In this document: positions 57,549 through 64,000 of the stretch, one piece after another | How positions within the stretch are numbered: position 1 is the stretch's first letter | Layout of the letters: each line of letters begins with the position of its first letter | From: Alphaproteobacteria bacterium | Lineage (GTDB): Bacteria > Pseudomonadota > Alphaproteobacteria > Micropepsales > Micropepsaceae | Length of the DNA stretch: 64,000 nucleotides | Assembly: GCA_947467345.1 (NCBI GenBank) | Contig: CANIHD010000016.1 | Location: 18,481 to 82,480 of the forward strand | Direction of reading: 5' to 3' | Notes under the pieces: generated by a model | The model's database searches: none | Seen by the model: the letters and a program-made list of their open reading frames with translations, nothing else | Told to the model about the DNA's origin: nothing | Program-made: the position numbers and the translations under genes

Positions 57549-58286
57549 TTGCGCCGGCGCTGGCGAACAATCCTCTATTGGATTCTGGTTTTGGCGGTGG
57601 TGCCAATAGTTGCGGGTCTTTCGTACCGGCAAGGTATTTTTCGCTTTGCCTATCCGTCGCGCGCGGAATTCCCGGTGCGCGGAATCGACGTGTCCCATCA
57701 TCAGGGCCGCATCGATTGGACGCGCGTCGCGCAAAATGAAACGCGTTTCGTCTACATCAAGGCGAGCGAAGGCGGGGATTGGCTCGATCCGCTCTACACC
57801 GCAAACATCGTAGGACCGCAAGCGACCAATATGCGCGTGGGCGCATATCATTTCTTCACGCTTTGTTCGCCGGGGAATTTACAGGCACGTAATTTTCAGG
57901 CGGTAGCCACAACGGCCCACGATCTGCCGCCCGCTATCGATCTCGAATATGTGGGCAATTGCGCGGCTCGTCCGAGCCGGCAGGAATTCGAAAAAGAGCT
58001 GGGCGACTTTATTCGCATTGTGCGCGCCGAACTCGGTGCCGAGCCCATCCTCTACACAATGGAGGATTTCTTTTCGGACTATTTAGAAGGCGGAAGATTT
58101 TCGTCCGCGCCGCTATGGGTTCGCGACATATTTTTTGGAATGTCCTGGCCGCCCAGTGCCGAGCACGTTCTCTTCCGGCAATTCGCGAATAACGGCCGTG
58201 TCGTAGGGATCGCAGGTCCGGTCGATCTCAATCATTTCATCGGATCGCCGGAAGCTTTCGAAAGAGCGTTTCCGCGGCGGCAATGA
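57549..58286 (+). CDS. GH25 lysozyme-like muramidase, membrane-anchored
   Basis: 245 aa. TTG start at 57549 with AAGGAGG only one base away, so the start is unsure. An N-terminal membrane helix (TILYWILVLAVVPIVAGL), then GH25 with GIDVSHHQGRIDW, YIKASEGGDWLDP, HFFTLCSPGN and the catalytic Asp/Glu in PAIDLEY. Cleaves MurNAc-GlcNAc bonds. The 3' end overlaps the convergent NUDIX gene by 50 bp. Confidence 0.88.
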   Translation: MRRRWRTILYWILVLAVVPIVAGLSYRQGIFRFAYPSRAEFPVRGIDVSHHQGRIDWTRVAQNETRFVYIKASEGGDWLDPLYTANIVGPQATNMRVGAYHFFTLCSPGNLQARNFQAVATTAHDLPPAIDLEYVGNCAARPSRQEFEKELGDFIRIVRAELGAEPILYTMEDFFSDYLEGGRFSSAPLWVRDIFFGMSWPPSAEHVLFRQFANNGRVVGIAGPVDLNHFIGSPEAFERAFPRRQ

Positions 58287-58680
58287 TTCGCCTGGTTTCG
58301 GACCACATCTTGTAGTTCACGATTTCGCGCGTTAGCACCCAGCGCACTTCGCTTGCATCATCGCCGGCACGAATCGCGTGGCCATTTGCGCGGGCGCAGT
58401 AATCCACCAGCACATAGTGATCGGTAATGCTGCCATCTTCTCGCAATACAGCATCGACGGTATCGATCAGTGTAGGAGGACCTATGTCCAGGCCCGTTTC
58501 CTCCAATATCTCGCGGCGCAAGGCCTCTTCGAGGCTTTCGCCCCACTCGACCTTGCCGCCCGGAATGCTCCATTTATCCAGTCTCGGTGGACGGCCTCGG
58601 CGGACGAGGAGCACAGAATCGGCTCCGTCCCAGATGACGGCGCCAACCGCGACGATAGGCCGGGACGGGATTTCGGGCAC
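58237..58680 (-). CDS. NUDIX hydrolase
   Basis: 147 aa from GTG 58680 (VPEIPSRPIVAVGAVIW). Full NUDIX box GGKVEWGESLEEALRREILEETGLDI (G-x5-E-x7-REUxEExGU). The track ORF of 328 aa continues upstream antisense to the FKBP gene; that extension is not credible. Probably acts on ADP-sugar or NTP-like substrates, but which cannot be told. Confidence 0.87.
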   Translation of the reverse strand: MPEIPSRPIVAVGAVIWDGADSVLLVRRGRPPRLDKWSIPGGKVEWGESLEEALRREILEETGLDIGPPTLIDTVDAVLREDGSITDHYVLVDYCARANGHAIRAGDDASEVRWVLTREIVNYKMWSETRRIIAAAETLFRKLPAIR

Positions 58681-58752
58681 AATTCTGTCTCTCGCAACCG
58701 CCGGACAATTATGCCAGAAGGGCGGCAGAAACCTATTGTCTAGGATAGATTC

Positions 58753-59307
58753 ATGCGTTCGCGGATGTTGGCCGCCCTTGCGGTATCGCTTGGAGTGGTT
58801 CTTGTCGCCGGCTGTAACCGAAACGAACAGGCGGCAGCGCCCGAGACACCGGCAGCTCCCGCTGCTCCGGCAGAGGCTGCGCCCCCCGCGGCAGCGGCTG
58901 ATCTTTTGAGCCCGGAAGCGAATCAGAAATTCCTCACCGACAATGCCGCCAAGGAAGGCGTCACGACGCATCCTTCGGGCTTGCAGTATCGCGTCATCAA
59001 AGCAGGTGCCGGCGCCATGCCGACCTCGCCGGCGGATCTGGTCACAGTCACCTACAAAGGCAGCCTCATCGACGGCACCGTGTTCGACCAAACCGAACCG
59101 GGCCAGTCGGTGGAGTTCGAAGCGGGTGGTTTGATCCAGGGGTGGGTTCTCGCACTTCAGCTGATGAAAGAAGGCGACGAATGGGAATTGGTGATCCCGG
59201 CTGAACTTGGCTATGGCGCGCAAGGCGCCGGCGGCGTCATCCCGCCGAACCAGACGCTGGTGTTCACCATGGGCCTGCAGAAGGTCACCAAAGCACCTAC
59301 GCCGTAA
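58753..59307 (+). CDS. FKBP-type prolyl isomerase lipoprotein
   Basis: 184 aa. Lipobox VAGC (VLVAGCNRNEQ) so lipidated on Cys21; an Ala/Pro-rich linker; then an FKBP domain of about 105 residues with VTVTYKGSLIDGTVFDQ, GLIQGWVLALQLMKEGD and IPAELGYGAQGAGGVIPPNQTL. An exported PPIase chaperone. Divergent from the NUDIX gene. Confidence 0.93.
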   Translation: MRSRMLAALAVSLGVVLVAGCNRNEQAAAPETPAAPAAPAEAAPPAAAADLLSPEANQKFLTDNAAKEGVTTHPSGLQYRVIKAGAGAMPTSPADLVTVTYKGSLIDGTVFDQTEPGQSVEFEAGGLIQGWVLALQLMKEGDEWELVIPAELGYGAQGAGGVIPPNQTLVFTMGLQKVTKAPTP

Positions 59308-59316
59308 GAGGCGCTT

Positions 59317-60729
59317 TCAATCGGGCAGAAGCTTTCCCGGATTGAGAATGTTCTTCGGATCAAGGGCCGCTTTCAGCGCCCGCATCGTGTCAATCTCCGC
59401 CGCGCTTTTATAGAGCGCGGCGGCTTTGTTTTTGGCGAGTCCCAATCCGTGCTCGGCTGAATATGAACCGCCGAAATCTTGCACCACGTTGTTGATGGCA
59501 AGCTCGACAGAATCGCGCGCCGCGAGAAGATTGGCATCTTCGCCTGGGGCCGCGCGAACCGCGAAATGCAGATTGCCGTCGCCGATATGGCCAAACACGA
59601 TCGGCCGGGCGGGGGCGAAAACTTTGCGGACTGCGACATCAGCCGCTGCGATGAAAGCGGCAATGCGTGAGGGAAGCACCGCGACGTCGTGAGAGAGGGA
59701 TGCGCCGTCGCGCTTCTGCGCTTCGGGAACAGTTTCGCGTATGCGCCACAGCGCGGAGCGGTCGCGCGCATTCTTCGCGAACACGGCATCGGCAACTAGG
59801 CCATCCTCGACTGCGTGCGCAAGCGCTTCCTCAAGAGCGCTCGTGGCATCGAAGGATGTGGAATTCGACGTCTCGACCAGAATGATCCACCCCGCATGTG
59901 CCGGCATCGGATCGGATGTTCCCGGCACATGACGAAGAACGAGATCTAATGCCGGGCGCGAGATGATCTCAAAGGCAGTGACAAGCCCGCCGGTTGCGTC
60001 CTGGAGGCGATTGAGAAGCTCCACCGCAACTTCAACGTCCGACAGCGCAATGATGGCGGTCGAGTAGCTCGCTGGCTTGGGCGAAAGCTTGAGCATCGCA
60101 GCGGTGATGATCCCGAGCGTTCCTTCGGCGCCGATAAAGAGCTGCTTCACATCATAGCCGGTGTTGTCTTTGCGAAGACCGCGCATCAAATCCAGCACGC
60201 GCCCGTCTGCCAGAACGACTTCGAGACCAAGCACGAGATCGCGCGACATGCCGTAGCGCAACACGCCGACACCGCCGGCATTGGTGGAAACATTGCCGCC
60301 TATGGTGCAGGAGCCTTCAGCAGCAAGGCTGAGCGGGAACAGGCGTTCTGCTCCATCGGCCGCACGCTGCACATCGGCAAGAATGGCGCCGGCTTCCGCG
60401 ATCAGGAAATTGTCTTCGGTCGAGATCGCGCGAATGCGATTCATGCGCTGCAAAGACAGCAGCACTTCGCCCTGCGTCGGTATTTGCCCGCCGACCAATC
60501 CCGTGTTGCCGCCTTGCGACACCAAAGCTGTGCCGGTCTCGTGACAAACCCGAACAATATTCGCGACTGCCTCCGTCGATGATGGCTGCAACATGAGCGT
60601 GGCCCTGCCGTGCCAGCGGCCGCGCCATTCGCTTAAGTGCGGCGCGATCTCGGCAGGATCTTCCGTCGCGCCGCCGGGACCGGCGGCGTCCAGCAATCTT
60701 TTGCGAATATTCGGATCGAGCGATGTCAT
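59317..60729 (-). CDS. FAD-binding 2-hydroxyacid dehydrogenase-like
   Basis: 470 aa, VAO-type FAD flavoprotein. SQGGNTGLVGGQIP, CTIGGNVSTNAGGVGVLRYG, FIGAEGTLGIITAA in the FAD domain; GHIGDGNLHFAV and YSAEHGLGLAKNK in the C-terminal cap. Matches the D-2-hydroxyglutarate/D-lactate dehydrogenase group. Exact acid unknown. It starts 6 bp after tsaC. Confidence 0.88.
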   Translation of the reverse strand: MTSLDPNIRKRLLDAAGPGGATEDPAEIAPHLSEWRGRWHGRATLMLQPSSTEAVANIVRVCHETGTALVSQGGNTGLVGGQIPTQGEVLLSLQRMNRIRAISTEDNFLIAEAGAILADVQRAADGAERLFPLSLAAEGSCTIGGNVSTNAGGVGVLRYGMSRDLVLGLEVVLADGRVLDLMRGLRKDNTGYDVKQLFIGAEGTLGIITAAMLKLSPKPASYSTAIIALSDVEVAVELLNRLQDATGGLVTAFEIISRPALDLVLRHVPGTSDPMPAHAGWIILVETSNSTSFDATSALEEALAHAVEDGLVADAVFAKNARDRSALWRIRETVPEAQKRDGASLSHDVAVLPSRIAAFIAAADVAVRKVFAPARPIVFGHIGDGNLHFAVRAAPGEDANLLAARDSVELAINNVVQDFGGSYSAEHGLGLAKNKAAALYKSAAEIDTMRALKAALDPKNILNPGKLLPD

Positions 60730-60735
60730 GTCTGC

Positions 60736-61728
60736 TTATATCACGCGCGAGGCAGGGCGCGGCGCCGCCGCACGCCGGAGACGATCATTGATCGCTTCGC
60801 CAAGGCCATCTTCGGGTATCCGCATGACCGCGATAGTAGCAACGCCGGTCTTGTCGAGGCGCCGCAGCATGGCGAAGAGATTGGCGGCGGCTTCGCCCAG
60901 ATCGCCACTCGCGCTCAGATTGCAACTCTGCGTTGCGCCGCCTATTTCGGCACCGAAGGCGAGTAGGGCTTCGCCGCTACTGAGGTCGGTGGCGTTCAGC
61001 CGCAATTGCGCGCGCGGCGCATAATGGCTTGCCAGCATGCCCGGCGCTTGGATGCCGCGATCGGCCGCCGCGAAGGGTCCGACCAGCGGCTCCAGTTGCG
61101 CCCGCGTGATAGCGCCCGCGCGAAGCAGCACCGGACGTTCGCCCTGAAACCCCACGATGGTCGATTCCAGCCCGACGGAGCAGGGCCCGCCGTCGAGGAT
61201 CATCGCGACGTCGCTCCCCAATTCTTCGAGCACGGCCTCGGCGCTGGTTGGGCTGATATTGCCGGAGCGATTGGCGCTAGGGGCTGCGATCGGAACGCCG
61301 GCCGAGGCAAGCAATGCGCGGGCAACTGAGTGCTGGGGCGCGCGCACCGCAACACTGTCCATGCCGGCGCTTACCAACAACGAGAGCGAGCAATCGGCAC
61401 GGCGCGGCAGCACCAGCGTCAGAGGCCCCGGCCAGAACGCGTGTGCCAAGCGTTGGGCAGCGTCATGAAAGCGAACATAGAGCTCCGCCTCTGCCACGCC
61501 GGCCACATGAACGATCAATGGGTTGAAATCGGGGCGCCTCTTGGTTGCGTAGATTGCAGCGACGGCTTTGTCGTCCAACGCGTTGGCGCCGAGCCCGTAA
61601 ACCGTCTCGGTGGGGAAGGCGACCAGCTGCCCGTCGCGTAGCAACTCACCGCCTTTCGCAATGCACAATGGTGTTGCATCGCAAAGCGGCGAAGGGATCT
61701 GTGAAGCTCCTGACGTCATGCCGACCAT
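60736..61728 (-). CDS. tsaC: L-threonylcarbamoyladenylate synthase
   Basis: 330 aa, the long (Sua5) form: a YrdC domain (FPTETVYGLGANALDDKAVAAIYATKRRPDFNPL) and a C-terminal Sua5 domain. Provides TC-AMP for t6A37 in tRNAs that read ANN codons. Possible starts at M1 or M4. First gene of the pair with the FAD dehydrogenase. Confidence 0.93.
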   Translation of the reverse strand: MVGMTSGASQIPSPLCDATPLCIAKGGELLRDGQLVAFPTETVYGLGANALDDKAVAAIYATKRRPDFNPLIVHVAGVAEAELYVRFHDAAQRLAHAFWPGPLTLVLPRRADCSLSLLVSAGMDSVAVRAPQHSVARALLASAGVPIAAPSANRSGNISPTSAEAVLEELGSDVAMILDGGPCSVGLESTIVGFQGERPVLLRAGAITRAQLEPLVGPFAAADRGIQAPGMLASHYAPRAQLRLNATDLSSGEALLAFGAEIGGATQSCNLSASGDLGEAAANLFAMLRRLDKTGVATIAVMRIPEDGLGEAINDRLRRAAAPRPASRVI

Positions 61729-61880
61729 TTACCTTAACCCGGAATTCAAACGGCCCTTAGCATGCGCAATCTCGCGCAAAACCAACACGGACACACCCTT
61801 GCGCCGGATCGCTAAAAGGGATTTGGTTAACTCCATTAGGGTGTAACGGCTAAACCCAAAACAACTCGGGGGAAATACCA

Positions 61881-62345
61881 ATGGCGATGACCGCAACGAA
61901 GAGTGGGTCAACTTCGATGGCGTGGGCGGATAATCCCGACCTCGCAAAAATGTTCATTCGCGTGAATCTCGGCTTCTTGCTGATCTGGCACGGGATCAAT
62001 TTTGCAAACGGCAATACCAATCAGATTTCTGCGCTTGGCGAACTCGGCATTCCGGGCTTTATCGGATGGCCGGCCGGCGTGCTCTGCGAAATCGTTGCGC
62101 CGATCATGGTGATTGTCGGCGTGTATTCGCGTCTTGCCGGGGGCGCAATGGCCATCTTCATGCTCTTCGCGCTTGGCCTTCGCCATCTTGCTAACGGACA
62201 TCTGTTCATGGGCGAAGCGAACGCACAGGGCTTCGTTGACGCCTATTTCCTGGAACGCCAATTCTTTTTCTTGTTCAACGCGCTTGCGCTCTTCTTCATG
62301 GGCGGCGGCCGTTATGGGCTGAATATCGGCGGACGCTGGAACTGA
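61881..62345 (+). CDS. DoxX-family membrane protein
   Basis: 154 aa with four membrane segments. IRVNLGFLLIWHGINF, GELGIPGF and CEIVAPIMVIVGVYSRLAGG are DoxX-family motifs. Role ill-defined, often tied to redox stress. A terminator hairpin lies 42 bp after its stop, overlapping the next gene's likely start. Confidence 0.85.
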   Translation: MAMTATKSGSTSMAWADNPDLAKMFIRVNLGFLLIWHGINFANGNTNQISALGELGIPGFIGWPAGVLCEIVAPIMVIVGVYSRLAGGAMAIFMLFALGLRHLANGHLFMGEANAQGFVDAYFLERQFFFLFNALALFFMGGGRYGLNIGGRWN

Positions 62346-62386
62346 AGACTCGTCGTTCGGTCATTCGACCTAATAACGTAAGGAAG

Positions 62387-62423
62387 CCTGTCGCGGCGTT
62401 GGCCGCGACAGGTTTTCTTTTTT
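62387..62423 (+). terminator. intrinsic terminator after doxX, overlapping SNase start
   Basis: CCTGTCGCGGC-gttg-GCCGCGACAGG is a perfect 11-bp stem followed by TTTTCTTTTTT. The loop contains the TTG that the track uses as the start of the next gene, so the hairpin would hide that start. Confidence 0.85.
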
Positions 62424-63178
62424 GTGCTTCGGAGATTGGATTTGCGGCGGAACCACGTCGCGCCGCGGCTGTACCAAAATGTCCCGCTGCCGGCACCGTA
62501 GACGCATCGTTCGCTTCTGCGACGACGGGAAATAGCTTTCGCACAACTGATGGGAGCGAAATCGTTCTCGCAGGGACGTGGAGCCCCGATGGCACGGCTG
62601 CCGCATCGTCGGTGCGCGAACTCGCAGGCCGCCTAGCAAATAAGCGACTCACACTCGCCACCGATGGATCTGACACGTCCGATCGGTATGGAAGATTGGT
62701 GCGCTACGTCTTCGCCGATGGCATTCGCGTTCAGGATGAACTCCTGCGCGCCGGTCTGGTGCTCGCAGCGCCAGATCGCGCCAGCACGGCGTGCAGCGCT
62801 ATTTTCCTCGGCGCCGAGAATGCGGCACGAACGGAACGCTCAGGGCTTTGGGGTACCGGCGCTTTTGCAATTCTGACCGTGAACCAAATCAACCTCGACG
62901 CAAGTCGGCGTGCCGGCACATTCCAGATTGTGGAAGGTGTCGTCGAAGCGGCAGCAATTGTGCGAGGGCGCGCTTATTTGAATTTCGGTATCGACCGGCG
63001 CACGGATTTTACGGTGACGATGGCGCCGCCTGATATGCGTGCTTTTCGCGCCGCCCGTATCGATATGAAAACGCTCGCGGGCAAGCGCGTGCGGGTGCGT
63101 GGCTGGCTGGAGCTTTACAACGGCGCCGAGTTGTCGCTGTCGACACCCGGCGCCCTTGAGATTCTTGAAGATCGATAA
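62399..63178 (+). CDS. SNase-like (thermonuclease-fold) secreted protein
   Basis: 259 aa if started at TTG 62399. The same frame is open back to 62342 (CTG), and the upstream residues KTRRSVIRPNNVRKPVAALAATGFLF would give a more usual signal peptide, so the start is unsure. The SNase-like core is seen in SDRYGRLVRYVFADGIRVQDELLRAGLVLA and LGAENAARTERSGLWG. Secreted nuclease activity is inferred only by fold. Confidence 0.75.
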   Translation: MAATGFLFCASEIGFAAEPRRAAAVPKCPAAGTVDASFASATTGNSFRTTDGSEIVLAGTWSPDGTAAASSVRELAGRLANKRLTLATDGSDTSDRYGRLVRYVFADGIRVQDELLRAGLVLAAPDRASTACSAIFLGAENAARTERSGLWGTGAFAILTVNQINLDASRRAGTFQIVEGVVEAAAIVRGRAYLNFGIDRRTDFTVTMAPPDMRAFRAARIDMKTLAGKRVRVRGWLELYNGAELSLSTPGALEILEDR

Positions 63179-63198
63179 CCCGTCGGTCGGCGAGGGGG

Positions 63199-64000
63199 TT
63201 AGGCGGCCTTTTTAACGAGCGCGCTTTCAACCCGTTTGACGGCAGCGGGTTCGTCAATGCGCTCGATGGCAGCCACTTCGCGCGCCATACGTGCCAAAGC
63301 CGCCTCATAGAGCTGACGCTCGCTATAGGACTGCTCCGGCTGACCGCTGGCGCGATGAAGATCGCGGACCACTTCGGCGATGGAAACGAGATCGCCGGAA
63401 TTGATCTTGGCTTCGTATTCCTGGGCCCGGCGGCTCCACATGGTCCGCTTGATGCGGGCGCGGCCTTTGAGCGTATTCAATGCCGCGGCGACCACATCGG
63501 GTGAGGCCAGCTTGCGCATGCCAACCGCTTTGGCCTTGGTCGTCGGAACGCGAAGGATCATTTTGTCCTTCTCGAAGGCGATGACGAAAAGTTCGAGCTT
63601 GGTGCCGGCGACTTCCTGCTCGTCGATCTTCTGAATGCGGCCGACGCCGTGAGTCGGATAGACGACGAAATCGCCGTTCTTGAATTCGTGCTTTTTGGGC
63701 GCAACTGCCACGGGCTTCGCCACAACGGGGGCGGCAACAGGCTTCGCGGGTGCAGGGGCGGCCGCAGCCACAGGCGCCTTCAGCGGCGTGGGTGCAACAG
63801 GCGCGGCCTTTGCAGCAATAGGTGCGGGCTTCGCAGAAGGTGCAGGAGCCGCCTTCGGGGCAGCAGCCTTTGCTGCAGGAGCGGCCGCCTTGGGGGCGGC
63901 AACAGGCTTCGCGGGTGCAGGGGCGGCCGCAGCCACAGGCGCCTTCAGCGGCGTGGGTGCAACAGGCGCGGCCTTTGCAGCAATAGGTGCGGGCTTCGCA
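63199..64000 (-). CDS. CarD-family regulator, 5' end outside window
   Basis: The frame stays open to the right edge; the track start at 63936 is an internal GTG within a repeat. The C-terminal 165 residues are a CarD/CdnL domain (FKNGDFVVYPTHGVGRIQKIDEQEVAG, KAKAVGMRKLASPDVV, RIKRTMWSRRAQEYEAKINSGD) which binds RNA polymerase beta and stabilises the open complex. An Ala/Pro/Lys arm of more than 100 residues precedes it, with a 55-residue tandem repeat. Confidence 0.9.
   Translation of the reverse strand, partial: AKPAPIAAKAAPVAPTPLKAPVAAAAPAPAKPVAAPKAAAPAAKAAAPKAAPAPSAKPAPIAAKAAPVAPTPLKAPVAAAAPAPAKPVAAPVVAKPVAVAPKKHEFKNGDFVVYPTHGVGRIQKIDEQEVAGTKLELFVIAFEKDKMILRVPTTKAKAVGMRKLASPDVVAAALNTLKGRARIKRTMWSRRAQEYEAKINSGDLVSIAEVVRDLHRASGQPEQSYSERQLYEAALARMAREVAAIERIDEPAAVKRVESALVKKAA
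63727..64000. repeat. in-frame tandem duplication in carD arm (period 165 bp)
   Basis: 63727-63835 and 63892-64000 are identical over 109 bp, to the last base of the window, offset by 165 bp (55 codons). The repeat lies in the Ala/Pro/Lys-rich arm and keeps the frame. Further copies may follow beyond the window. The identity at DNA level suggests a recent duplication or homogenisation. Confidence 0.92.

Noticed and set aside
58681-59223. N-terminal extension of the NUDIX ORF (to 328 aa)
   Set aside because: Runs antisense through the FKBP gene; the NUDIX domain begins right after GTG 58680.

Overview
This window is a stretch of alphaproteobacterial chromosome, GC-rich and almost wholly coding. 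Lineage markers seen directly are: a complete CcrM (GANTC DNA methyltransferase) gene in the order rnhB-ccrM-mutY-DUF721-dsbA-smc; an F0 ATP synthase operon with split b and b' subunits and no F1 genes beside it; SPOR-nagZ-scpA-scpB; nadABC with a NadQ-type NUDIX regulator; a PPDK gene; and an aspartyl-tRNA synthetase carrying the residues of the non-discriminating type. The order within the class cannot be fixed from sequence alone. I see no rRNA, tRNA, prophage, insertion sequence or CRISPR array, and no gene-free gap above 300 bp.

Layout. 1-8.7 kb: SPOR protein (cut by the window edge), nagZ, scpA, scpB, a Tet-type MFS exporter, a yybP-ykoY (Mn2+) riboswitch ahead of a TMEM165/GDT1 Mn2+ exporter, rnd and aspS. 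8.7-11.3 kb: F0 operon atpI-B-E-b'-b with a good sigma70-type promoter. 11.4-20.6 kb: smc, dsbA-like, dciA-like, mutY, ccrM, rnhB and a radical SAM gene; six GANTC sites lie in 76 bp upstream of ccrM. 20.7-33 kb: scattered housekeeping genes (TIGR04282 transferase, moaB, lytic transglycosylase, UDG, ETF-QO, TPR lipoprotein, ispE, polyprenyl synthase, DUF2007, tRNA methyltransferase). 32.9-39.5 kb: glyQS, ppdK and a SleB-type hydrolase, then a palindromic intergenic repeat.

39.6-45.6 kb is an NAD module. nadA-nadB-nadC lies behind a promoter whose -10 box abuts a perfect palindrome (TATGCTC-N5-GAGCATA). About 0.9 kb beyond the promoter, beyond an outer membrane barrel gene broken by a stop at codon 5, lie nadQ and an HD hydrolase. 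45.8-51.6 kb: universal stress protein, PAS histidine kinase, queCEDF (preQ1 synthesis, with a QueD lacking the usual catalytic Cys), tag, and a VOC protein with a histone-H1-like tail. 51.6-64 kb: ygfZ, a translationally coupled glycosyltransferase-asnB-dihydroorotase operon, LysE exporter, GH25 lysozyme, NUDIX, FKBP lipoprotein, FAD oxidoreductase, tsaC, doxX, an SNase-fold protein, and a CarD regulator with an in-frame 165-bp tandem duplication in its Ala/Pro/Lys arm, cut by the window end.

Most genes are core housekeeping. I did not find a clear new defence or mobile system. The points most worth a second look are the NadQ operator, the GANTC cluster, the broken barrel gene behind a palindrome-rich leader, the QueD and UDG active-site or ligand losses, the VOC tail and the CarD repeat.
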